Assembly (NCBI RefSeq): GCF_023065955.2
Contig: NW_026622963.1
Coordinates: 9,183,001-9,247,000, forward strand
DNA: 64,000 nucleotides
Source of the DNA: Ursus arctos
Lineage: Eukaryota > Chordata > Mammalia > Carnivora > Ursidae
Direction of reading: 5' to 3'
Position 1 is the stretch's first letter; the number at the start of each line of letters is the position of its first letter. Positions 34,471 through 45,039 of the stretch are shown here, piece by piece. A program made the position numbers and the translations under genes. Under the pieces are notes generated by a model. That model did not search any database. It was not told the DNA's origin and saw only the letters and a program-made list of their open reading frames with translations.

Positions 34471-37400
34471 TGTTAGCCAGGGGGTGACTCTGTCCTCAGC
34501 TTTGATTTCCTGGGTATCTTTTCTGTCTGGCATTGTTGGCACAAGAGGCAGAGGTAAACTTCAGGTTGTTTTCCGGAACTCCTCAGCCCAACTTCATTCC
34601 CTTTCTCTCATAATCTGTAAGATCCCGGCCCCTAGGAAATCCTCATCCCTGATGTACATTTTGTCTGGTGTTTCTGTTTATCCTGAAGTTGGACTTCCCC
34701 AGCCACCTTTCTCACTGTTATCACTGGGAACCCTTATCAGGGATGCTGCACTGTACCACCCAGATGGCACCTACAGGTTATTCTCCCAACTGCTGGGAGG
34801 TGGCAGTTTGACAGCTCTCATCTGTCTGCTCTCTATGGGAATTGCCTCTACTGAAGAAAGTGTCATTGTCCAAGGTCACACCCACTCCCCAGGGCAATCA
34901 CCACCTGATGACTGGTCAGTGACAGAGAGTAGAGGTCCAGCTTCCTCACCCCAACTCAAGAAGGCAACTCTGAAGAATCATCCCAGCTTCCCAGCTCCTG
35001 TGGAATCAGCAGAGGCTTTCTCTGAGACTGTCCTGTAGCCCACTTTCTCCCGCTACTCTCCCCACAAGCATCGGTCCTGAGACCACTCCCTAATAAGTTT
35101 CCTGCATACTGATCATGTCAGAATCTGCTTGCAGGTGAACCCAACCTACGATAGCTCTAAAGTCTTGGCCCCTTGGGATTAGGCTTCCTGCTGACATTTC
35201 TGCTCACCATCTGACTATGTGGATAAAGGCCAACCAAGAGAAGAGCCAGCCTGCATATCAATTTCCTCTAAGTCTCCTAAAAATGTACTCACTCCACATT
35301 CTATGGCAGTTCTTGGCCTTGCTTCTAGAAGCAGGCCTTCCCTGATGTCCTTGGGTCACCTGGCATAGTAAAATGGGCTTAGGGTAAGCAAATCAGGGTT
35401 TGGGCCCCAGCTCTTCCACTAACCAGCTAAGTGACTTGGGCAAATTATCTAATCTCTTCCAGCTACTGTTCCCATATCTAGAATGATAATAAAAACACCA
35501 CAGCCTAGTATGAGGATTAAGTGACACAACATAAGGGAAACTCTTTAGCACAGTGCCTGGCATGTAAATATTAATCCCTTCTTCTTCTGGGTCTGGGGAC
35601 CCTTTGCAACTAATTGTCAATATTTTTAAATTAACCCAGCATTGAGCATCACAAGCACAGTTGCAGTAGGTATTAGTCTGTAGAAAAAGTTTTGAATTTC
35701 CCACGTGATGGAGCAGGGAGGTAGGGTGGTGGTCATGCGACTCAGCTCTCCCTGTAACCTAGTCTTGGTTCTCATGCTGTTGGAAAACTCTTGACATCTA
35801 ACGAAAATTCCTCATGGCATGAGGAATAGCAGGTGTTTTCATTTTATCCTAAGGGGAAATGGAGCCCAGCCAGACCTCCTTTTATAACTGGCTGAAGCAG
35901 AGGCTGTGCTCCCTTAAGACACAGGACCACCCCTTCTTTCGAAGCAATAGGAGAATGTATTGGAGAGGAGGTGGTACCTTAAATTATGGCTGCTTGGACC
36001 ACACAACTGGGTGCTGGCATCTGGAAGAGAGGACGTGGGCAGACAAATCAGCCTGTTAAGGGAGTTTTATGAAACTGTAACTCGGCCCTAAAATAACAGC
36101 ACTAAGTATCCAACTGTCCAAACACCGTCTCTCCCCAGATGCAATGATCATCCGCTCCCCTCCACCATCTCCCCGCTCCCTCCGCCCCGTCGCTCTCCCC
36201 ACGCCCCAGGGGAGCAGGAGAGGCCCTGACCTCCCCAGGGCTGCCTCGCCCCCTCAGAGCAGCATCCATGGGCGGGGTGGGAGTGGGGTGCAGGGTGGGA
36301 GCTGGAGGGGGTGTGGGGAGCCCAGGGCAGGAAGCCACACACTTGGTATGCATTCCAGCTCCAGCTGGGTCTTTTCTGACAACCTTGGCCCAGCACACAA
36401 CCGTCCTGTGACACCCGCACTGGGCTCAGAGAATGCTGACTTCAGCCCCAATTAAGGGGCCATCTCAGGGCAGGCTGCCGGCACCAGCAGCGGCTATTTT
36501 GGGACTTGGTGAAGACACTATCTTCTCTCTCTGCTTCTCTGTCTCTGCTCTGTTTTATTTTTCTCCTCTCTCTCCCTTCTCCCTTTGCATTATCTCCAGG
36601 GTTTTCTCCCTGAGTATGCATGTCTTTTTGTCTCTTGGCGTCTCTGTTTCTATATCACCCTGTCTCTGTGACTGTATCTCATTCTAGATCTTTCTTATCG
36701 ACCAGTTTGACCAACACACATTGCCACTGGGCCAGGCTCAGGCTGTGCTCTGGGAAAGAAGTGATGTGCAGGCCCCTGTCCCTAGGAGCCCCGGGTGTGG
36801 TTTGCCTTTTGCTGGTTCTCCCCACCTCTCCCTGCATCTTGACCAGCATTGCTCCCCCTGCCCAGCAACACTAGGGCTGGCTTCTGCCAGCGAAAGAGAG
36901 GATTCACACACTCCAGCTACCCTCCACACACACACACCCGGGTCCATGTGCAGTTTTTATGTCCTCAGGTTCCCAGGCCTGCCTCTAGAGGTTAGGGAAT
37001 TCCACCCTCTTCCCCCAGGCTCCCAATGCCAGCAGTAAAAGAACTGGAATTTCCTGGATGGGTCTGTGACAGCAAGGGCTCCAGGATGCCCAAGAGGCCC
37101 CCAGCCAGGCTGTTCCACCTGGGCCCGGGGAGACCTGGGCCAGGTCCTGCAGTGTAGGACTGTTTGGTCTATCAAGAGATTCAGTACTCATAGACCAAGG
37201 TCCTTCCTCCAGAGGAGAGGCTTCCCTGGAGGGCCCACGGCCAGCATCATGCTGGGGTTATGAGGATGCCTACCCATCCATCCTCTCAGCCTTCCAAACC
37301 TTACACCTGCTGGGCTGTGCTCACTCTCCTCCTTCCTAATCACCAGCTCACACCACCATCTCCTGCTCCAGCTCCCGCAGCCCTGGCCACCTGTCCTGTG

Positions 37401-37639
37401 CCCTTGGCACCGAGCTTTCTCACCCTGGTACCTGCTGGTTGAATTTAACCTGACCTGTTTCTTTGGGACAGGGTGTGGAATAGTGATATTTAATAGGACA
37501 CACCTGTGAACTCTCTGAGGCCCTTCCCCTTGAGCATCTTCTCTTCTGGGGCTTCCCTGCGTACTAGGAATAGGGGTACATGTTAACTTCTTATGTACAT
37601 TATTTGAATTTTTGAAATTTTTTAATGTTTTTTAAAAAT
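34471..37639. other. Mostly unique intergenic DNA, no gene seen
   Basis: It contains one MIR (35390-35577) and a C/T-rich then G-rich segment at 36120-36420 that ends TGGTATGCATTCCAGCTCCA. The 184-codon frame at 34484-35038 has no recognisable domain and no splice context. Confidence 0.45.
35390..35577 (+). mobile_element. MIR SINE
   Basis: AAGTGACTTGGGCAAATTAT, TATGAGGATTAAGTGACACA and TAGCACAGTGCCTGGCATGT give the MIR core and tail in order. Confidence 0.87.
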
Positions 37640-37805
37640 TAGCACCTACTATGTGCTAGCCACTATTAAACATTTTCAGATGCATTACCTTATTCACTCC
37701 ATAGACCAGCCTTTCAAGGCCTTGGGCCCCATTCTAAAGTTCAAGCCCAACGAGGTCTCCCAATGTCAAGTTATAGGAATCCAGGTCTCCTGATTATATA
37801 GCCGG
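37640..37805 (-). mobile_element. MIR SINE, reverse
   Basis: GCACCTACTATGTGCTAGCC with CCCAATGTCAAGTTATAGGA and ATCCAGGTCTCCTGATTATA match reversed MIR. Confidence 0.68.
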
Positions 37806-38799
37806 GCCTTGTCCTGAAACCCAGCTCCCGCCAGTAAATAAAGGATGGAAAGAAAAGACTTACTGAGCTCCGTTCTTCCCCCGGTGAATTCTTAATTCTA
37901 GATCCAGGGGCCTCCCTGCCTTTAGCAGCTGCACGAGAGGTGGGCACAACTCCAGGAAAGGGACGCTTGGCCACTGACCCACTGATCCAGACTCAAGCCC
38001 GGTGAGGACCCACACCCTTGACAGAGCAGAGAAGCTCTTGCTCTGGACCAGGGTGGGCACAGCTGCTGACGAACTCTGAAAGAAAGCCTGGGGTCAAGAG
38101 GACACCTTGTGGGGGGAGTAAGGGATGTCATCCAGAGGCTAGGGGAGAGGGCGGCAAAGGTTCCCAGGTGACAGGTGGAACTGAGACCTCTGTCTTGGAA
38201 GCTCCCCAGGTGAGGGACAGTTGACATGGGGCCTCCCTGATGATCAGTCAGTCCATCAGGCCTGTGACATGAGTGGGATGTCTGAAGCAGGCATTGGAGC
38301 TGGGGCGAGAGCTCAGCTCTAGGAAAGCACTTTGATGCCTCCTTTCCTTGGCGGCTTGTTCTGCTCTTTGTCAGCAGTACTGTTGTGTCAGGACGTGCCA
38401 GATGAAGAAGGCAGGGGCGCACAGGCTGGGCCAGGCTGCTTGAAGAGAAGAGCAGTGCTGCCCTGGCATGGGGGGGGGGGTGCTCAGATGGGTGCTGTGC
38501 GGAGTCAGGACCCCAAAGTCTATCCTCAGCCCAGGCCAGCAAAGGAGTCCAGAACCCTGACCTCTGGGGCCCTGAGCACCCAAGCTAGCCTGGACCCTGT
38601 CTCGCTGGCTTCAAACCAGCACTCTCTCAGGGCCAGTCCCTTCAGCCCTTAGACTTCAGGGGAACCCCACACTCAGCTCTAGCCCCCAAACATTGGGTCC
38701 AGAACGTGTTTACCTCTGGGGCCACATCTCACAGGTCACTAAATCCTGTAGATTCTAAATCACTTCTCTTGGTTCCCCTCCCTCTGCCTGATTCAGGCC

Positions 38800-39190
38800 T
38801 TCCTCATCCCCTCCCTGCACCGTCACACACATCTCCTGGCCTCTGGTCTGCCCTAGCCACTCCAGAGCCAGCTTTCCAGCTCGGCTTCCCTGCAGCCCTC
38901 ATCCCAAGCTGTGGGGCATGCCCCTGTCCACCTCTCCAGGCTTGTCCCCTCTCTCCCCAACAGGCCTCCCTGGACCCAACCACACGCAGCCACAGCCATT
39001 CCTCAAACATGTCCACCTGTTCTCACCACTAGGCCTTTGCCACGCTAGTCGCTCTGCAGGGGACAGTCTCCCACCCCTTCCTAAATGCACTGCCATTCAA
39101 ACTTCACCATCTTCAGAAAGCCTTCCTGGCCTCCAGGGCGGGCCCAGTGCTGGCCCGGTCTCTCTTTGTACCCTGTGATCCCGTGTCCTG
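38800..39190 (+). mobile_element. LINE-2 fragment
   Basis: CTAGGCCTTTGCCACGCTAG, ACTTCACCATCTTCAGAAAG and CCTTCCTGGCCTCCAGGGC match the L2 3' region on the + strand. Confidence 0.6.
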
Positions 39191-39364
39191 TCTTTGCCAT
39201 GCTGGGTCATCCCTGCTGGCAGGAGAGTCTCCCACAGAAAACCGCGTCTCCTGGAGGCCCGGGGGCCGGTCTGATTCGCCTCCGTGCTCCACAGCCCAGC
39301 ACAACGGAGGTGATGAAGAAACAGGCAGCCCCTCACCACTTCCCGCCATCTGGCCGAGGCAGCA

Positions 39365-39540
39365 ACACACACACACACACGCACCCACACGTGCATGCAC
39401 ACATTCAGTTATACTCACCATGCATTCACACCAACGCACGATCACATATACACACACAGATGTACGCAAACAGATGCTTGCACAATACACCCCATTCTTC
39501 ACACACGCACACTCTCAGCTACAAACACACATGCACAATC
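39365..39540 (+). repeat. Degenerate CA-rich tract
   Basis: Short (CA)n runs separated by ACACGTGCATGC-type sequence for about 175 bases. It looks like an old CA microsatellite broken by substitutions. Apparent reading frames here are low-complexity. Confidence 0.8.
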
Positions 39541-39860
39541 ACCTGAGCCCCCACAGTTGAGCTAGTGTGAGGGCCAGGCCAACAAGGAGGGCTCCGCTGG
39601 GAAGGTGGGATCGGGACGAGATCCTGGAGGCTTCTGTGCCACGTCTCTCCAGGACGGTGGGTGTGGATGCCTGGGCCAAGGCTGGATGGGAATGACTTCA
39701 GTGGGTCCCATCCATGGGTCCATGCCCTTTACCCTGTGACTTTGTATCGCCCTTCCCCACCTGCAGGGCCCCTGGACTCTGGGCCCAGTCACGTGACTTG
39801 CCCTGGTCCATGAGATGCTAGCAGACAGGTTCCAAGCAGAGGGTGTAAAATGGGCTTTCC

Positions 39861-39978
39861 CAGGTGCCCGGCTGGCTTAGTTGGTGGAGCTTTGGACTCT
39901 CGACCTCAGGGTTATAAGTTCGAGCCCACGTTGGGTATAGAGATTACTTAAAAATAAAATTAAAAAAAAATATAAAAA
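39861..39978 (+). mobile_element. Short CAN-SINE of an older subfamily
   Basis: A ~118-bp tRNA-type SINE: GGTGCCCGGCTGGCTTAGTT head, AAGTTCGAGCCCACGTTGGG B-box region, and GAGATTACTTAAAAATAAAAT tail. It has no CT-rich section, unlike the others. A TAAAATGGGCTTTCC / TAAAATGGGTTTCC duplication flanks it. Confidence 0.9.
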
Positions 39979-40404
39979 TAAAATGGGTTTCCACACTGGC
40001 GCCTTCCTTCTTGAGCTCTGCCATCCCTGTGAGAACATGCCCGAGCCAGACTGTGGGAGGATAAAAGACATTTGGAGTGGAGTCGTGCCCCCAGCCAAGG
40101 CTAACCTAGGTCAGCCCATAGCCAGTCCAGCTCCAGAGCTGTGAGCAAGTCCCACTGAGACCCGAAGAACCACCCAGCAGAGCCCAGCCTAAATTGCTGA
40201 CCCACAGAATAGTAAACTTTCAAGTCACTAAGTTCTGAGAAGTTGGTTAACAGCATCATTGTGACAACACAGTGACTAGGGCCAAAGTGATCAGTCTCTA
40301 GAGGGGCAGGCTTATCCCCAACGGGCCCTCAGTGGGCTGGTTGGCAAATAGGGAGTCTCAAGAGTTCACCTTCCCTCCGCATTACCCACCACCCCTCCAT
40401 TCCA

Positions 40405-40560
40405 GCCCCCTGGGTCTTTGCCCGGCCTCACACCTGTCCTGGATCTGTGCACAACCTGCTCCCTCCTTCTGGAATGCTTGTCCCCACCTTGCTCTCTTTG
40501 GATCCTGTTCACCCTTCAAGGTCAGGTCCATACTCTGGAAACCTTTGGGGGATCACAGCC
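40405..40560 (+). mobile_element. LINE-2 fragment
   Basis: CTGGGTCTTTGCCCGGCCTC, CTCCTTCTGGAATGCTTGTC and CACCCTTCAAGGTCAGGTCC match the L2 + strand plan. Confidence 0.6.
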
Positions 40561-40909
40561 TCACAGCCACCCTAAACCTTTGGGAATGAGGTAAGGTAAA
40601 AGTAAGGAAAATCCCCCATTTGTCTGTCCCTCCCTCCCCCATATCCTACAGTGCTCTACTGGTAGCTTTATTGAGACACATTCTCTTTCAATATCAACAA
40701 CCTGGGCTCTGATATCTGCTGAACAGTAAGTAGGTCCTGCCTGGCCACTGAGGGAGCAGGCCCATGCAATCCCAGATCTCCCAGAGCCTCAGCGCATGCC
40801 CAGTACCCAGAAACATCTAGGGAGTGGGCAAGGCGTAGAGATGAATACATTTTCTAGCTCTTGATTTTGGAACGTGACAAGATACTTTGTATTTAAAACA
40901 ACAACAACA

Positions 40910-41128
40910 GGGGCGCCTGGGTGGCACAGTGGTTAAGCGTCTGCCTTCGGCTCAGGGCGTGATCCCAGCATTGTGGGATCGAGCCCCACATCAGGCTCCT
41001 CCACTATGAGCCTGCTTCTTCCTCTCCCACTCCCCCTGCTTGTGTTCCCTCTCTCACTGGCTGTCTCTATCTCTGTCGAATAAATAAATAAAATCTTAAA
41101 AAAAAATAAAAAATAAAAAATAAATAAA
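40910..41128 (+). mobile_element. CAN-SINE
   Basis: GGGGCGCCTGGGTGGCACAG head, GGGATCGAGCCCC B box, CACTATGAGCCTGCTTCTTC, and CGAATAAATAAATAAAATC tail. It inserted in an A/C-rich microsatellite: AAAACAACAACAACA stands upstream and an (ACA)n run follows the tail. Confidence 0.95.
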
Positions 41129-43504
41129 ACAACAACAACAACAACAACAACCAAAAACCTAAATTGAAATCCAAACACCTATTTTCAGTCCTCTTGTCTT
41201 GCTTTGCAACATCTGGCAGGACCTTGTCTCCCCCCTCCAGCCTCAGTTTACCCATTTGCATAATAAAAGATTGTGCTGACTCATCACCCTACTCCCTGCT
41301 GGTGCTGAGCACCTGTGAAGTTTGCCTACGTGTCCAGCCCCTCTGGCTGCCTGCTCCAGCCTGGTTCCTCCCACTCCTCTCTGGCCCTGCTGGCGACTCT
41401 GGCCAAACCTTTGGATGGTCATGGCTAATGAGTTGGCCTGGCTTCCTTGGACTGCAGCATCCTCCACTTCCTGAACCCACCAGTGGGTCTGATGAAGCCT
41501 TGATGTTAGGAGTCCTCTCTCTAAAGATCTGTTGGGCAAGGCTGGTCCCTGCCTGTCAGATAGGGGAGACCTGGTCTGTCTTCAGGAAATTCTCTCTCTC
41601 TCAATTCTCGCCCTCTGTCTCTTTCTCTCCCTTTCTCTCTTTTCATCTCTCCCTCCCTCTGTCTCTGTCTCTCTCTCTCTGTCACACACACACATCCACT
41701 CAAGGCTCCTCTTCTGGCAGCTTCTGCTGCAGTAGGAAAGAATGTTGACTGGCTGTATTTCCCTCACTAGAATCAGGTGAGAAGAGACAGGAGGAAAATG
41801 GTCCAGTGCAAAATTATCTGGAGATGGGAAGACCTTTACACTCCAGCTTACCAAAAACAAAGATGAGAGATTTCAGAAGCCAGAGAGCCAGCCTGGTACA
41901 TGCCTAGAGAGCACAGCTTTCTGGGATACAGGGTAGGAAGGGAGGCAAGGGCCTTGGACCTTGATCATAGGCTCTAGCCAATGTCACGGCTTGCTCCAAC
42001 CTTACTTCTTGGTTCTTTTTTGGAGTTGGGGAAGCTCCAGAGATGCTCAGGTCATAGTCTCCCCAGAACACCGGGAAAGAACACGAGATAGAAGTTCATG
42101 GGGAGTCCGTGGCCAGGGCTGGGGTTGTAGGGTAGAGGTCTGCACTCACATCTTCCCAGCCCCCCGGCGTTTCCAGGTACCATCCCCCACAGGTGATGAG
42201 GGGCTGAAGTCTCCCGCTTTGCTTGTCTTCTCTGCCTCCTTCCTTGTCTGCCTCTCTCTCCAGCAGAGAAGGCTTGAAGTAAGCACAGAGAGGCTGTGGG
42301 CGGGTGTTCACTCACTGCTCTGTTCCCACACCACCTCACACCCCACCTCGGTGAAAGAGACAGAGATTAAGAAGCTGGAAATTGGAACTAAAGCTTCTAG
42401 TTGGGGTGTTTGACCTTGGTGCCTCCATGCCTTTGGGAATTCCACCTCCTCTTTTGAACTTCTGAATACCTGGGTGTCTCTTCTGCAGGCAAGAAGTAAT
42501 CAAGCCCATTCTGTCAAATGGCTGCAGGGATGGGAGAACCCTTCTGAGGTCATGAGGTCGTCGACACACATGAGACGTTTGCATTATTGAGACCAGAGAG
42601 TGGTCCCATAGTGCCTTGGTCTCACTGTGGGGCATGACTCTCCTTTGCAACGTCTCTGCAGCCTACGTTCTGAGCAGCACAGTAAGGACCTGGTCTCTGC
42701 CCCTGCCCCCAAGCCCCACATCATGTGCCCCCATGCAGCCAGCAGTCTCAGAGATCCTCCGGGCCGTCCCAGCACAGGGCTTTCAGTGAACTAGAGAAGG
42801 AGGTGTTCTAGGCCTTCCCTTCAGAAGCTCTCCACCTGGGATATTGGTAAGTGACAGAGCCACTCAGAGAACAGTGAGAGTCCAGGGCAGGACAGAGTAT
42901 GAGCAGGAGCTGGCTTAGACCCTCTGGGAAGGAGGGGGGTGGTGTGGGTTTGAGGAGCTGGGAGGGTTTCCTGGAGGAAGGGGAGGGCTTGATATGATCT
43001 TAAAGGATCCAGATGCTGCCACAGGGAGCACTGGCATGGCCAACTCAGGTCACAATGCCCAGAGATAGGAGAACCAAACTCCAGGGGAGGTTCTTACTGC
43101 CCATCCCAGATCTAAGGAACTGGACCAGACGCATAGAAGTGCAGCAGCACGGGAGCCAATGGCGGCTGCAGGGAGTTTGAGCAGAGCCAGGGTGACACCG
43201 ATGCCCCAGGAGTTCCCCTTCTGATTCAGTCACAGCAACATCTGCTCTGAAGGGGGGGGGCAGAGCTGATGCACAGGTGAACCAAAACTCAAGCTTGCAA
43301 GTAGCTGCCTGCTTCCACCCTCCAGCTTGGCCAGAATGAAGGCCAATTATCAGCCCTTGGAAGCACAAGGCATCCACCTTCCTGTCAGGGTGAGAAGAGA
43401 CCAAGAATCCTGCTCTGTCCATAGATCTTCTGAGTCTGTCAGGGCAAATTACCCCTCAGAACTAAGCCTTCCACACCCACAGGCTATCTGAGCCATGTGG
43501 GCCC
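41129..43504. other. Intergenic DNA, no gene seen
   Basis: It includes the CT/CA tract at 41585-41700. Nothing else is recognised. Confidence 0.45.
41585..41700 (+). repeat. CT-rich tract ending in (CA)n
   Basis: More than 100 bases of C and T with (CT)n runs (CTCTCTCTCTCTCT), ending in a CACACACACACA run. It is a polypyrimidine tract. Confidence 0.85.
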
Positions 43505-43612
43505 AGTGGGGGCAGAACAGGGACCGTCATACCCAATCTAGATACGAGAAAACTGAGTCCCAGGAGGGAGAAGAGTTTGACCTAAGTGTCAAGGCCCAGG
43601 ACTAGAAGATGG
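43505..43612 (-). mobile_element. MIR fragment, reverse
   Basis: ATACGAGAAAACTGAGTCCC with GACCTAAGTGTCAAGGCCCA resembles the reversed MIR core. Confidence 0.5.
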
Positions 43613-43774
43613 GCCTCCTGTTCCTCAGTTGAGTTAATGTAGACAACCTAACCAGATAACCTGGGTCAGCGTAGACAACTGGATTGCCTGCAGCCAAATA
43701 ATCCACTTTGGAATAAAACACACAGTGGAGATGCAAGCTAACCCCTGTGTCTGAGTACAAGCCTGTTGGATGTG

Positions 43775-43985
43775 AGGTGTCATGCTGGACACTGCACAGG
43801 AACCCATGTAGGACCTAAATCCACCCTATGAGTTAGTGATCCTCACCTCCATGCCATGGAGGGGTGAAGGAAGAGAGGCTTGGAGAGTCTGGGCAGCTTT
43901 TTCAAACCACCCCGGAGGAAAGGCAGAGCAGGGGTCTGAACACAGGCCTTTCTGAGGCCAAAGCTTTGCATCTCTCAACCACGCC
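43775..43985 (-). mobile_element. MIR SINE, reverse
   Basis: CACCCTATGAGTTAGTGATC, AGCAGGGGTCTGAACACAGG and CTCTCAACCACGC follow the reversed MIR order. It is GC-rich and diverged. Confidence 0.62.
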
Positions 43986-44274
43986 GCCCGCCGCCCCCGC
44001 CTCCCACACCACCAGACAACTGTGTGCATCGGGAGAAACAGCTGAGCCAGGGAAGGAGCAGCCATGGAGGTGGGACAGGAATGATGGTCCTACTGCCAGC
44101 CCCCCACTTCAGTTTGCCTTTCTCATGGCCTCCCCCTGTGCCAGGCCTGGCACCCCTGGGAAATGGTTCTGAGAATAACACCACCAGCAACAGCAGCACT
44201 TTTGTCTATTATTGCTACCTGCTCCTACTATGACTCCTGGAACTTTCTATGGGAAGCACTTCACACACAGATGT

Positions 44275-44410
44275 GGGTACACACGCCCTTTACCTACATC
44301 ATCTTATTTCATCTTCAAAACAAACTTTTGGAGTAGGTCTTTTTTCATCCTCATTTTGCATATAAGGAAACTGAGTCTCAGAGGAGTAAAGTAACTCACC
44401 AGTCAGCCTT
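44275..44410 (-). mobile_element. MIR SINE, reverse
   Basis: ATCCTCATTTTGCATATAAG, GAAACTGAGTCTCAGAGGAG and TAAAGTAACTCACC are the reversed MIR core. Confidence 0.8.
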
Positions 44411-44564
44411 TAGCAGCTTGCATTGTCTACGTTACCCGTGAATTTCAGGTAGAAAGACAGACATCTCTCCAACAGTGGGAAGTGCCTGGGAGTGACACAG
44501 CTGTCTCTGGAGGAGGTGAGCCCCTGTCAATGGAGCTTTTTTTGGTGTGCATGTTGGGGGATGG

Positions 44565-45039
44565 GGAGCACACAAAAATACTATTTTAGTTACTTTTTAA
44601 AAATTAATATTCAATTTATTAATGATACACATTTAAAAACAGAGCTTTTCTTAAGGACTAAGTTCCACCTACCAATCTTGTTGTTCTATGTATACATGTA
44701 ATAAAATAAGAACAAGACCTTCACTTTTTCTTCAATTAAAGTTTGATTAACTCAAGTTGAAACACTAAACTCCCTTAAACAGCCCATGCCATTTACAATT
44801 TAATTAAATTTGTTTAAACAATTTCGACTACATTTGAACATTTCATATATTTAATTTTCCTAAGTAACTTAAATGTCTAATTGAACAAGCATAACCTTTG
44901 CATCGTGTACTTGAAAAACTGTTGTAAATCTAATAAATTAAATTTATAAATATACTGACTACAAAACTGTCTTAAATATTGTAATACTGTTAACAAAATT
45001 AGTCAAATTATCCCCGAAAGTTACTTGTCTACAGGCCTC
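44565..45039. other. AT-rich sequence upstream of the old L1
   Basis: About 470 bases of strongly AT-rich DNA (TTTAATTAAATTTGTTTAAA and similar) between a MIR-containing segment and the old L1. It may be its 5' region or another decayed element. No gene is seen. Confidence 0.35.

Noticed and set aside
34484..35038. 184-codon frame
   Set aside because: No known domain, no flanking splice sites that form a gene model, and no codon pattern distinct from surrounding DNA.
37922..38542. 206-codon minus-strand frame
   Set aside because: Low-complexity Ser/Pro/Leu composition with no recognisable motif, and shadow frames exist on the other strand.
39365..39540. CRISPR-like spaced repeats
   Set aside because: The spacing is irregular and the units are simple CA runs. 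This is a eukaryotic microsatellite.
41164..41748. 194-codon frame
   Set aside because: Its C-terminal third is encoded by the CT/CA microsatellite. The rest has no recognisable similarity.
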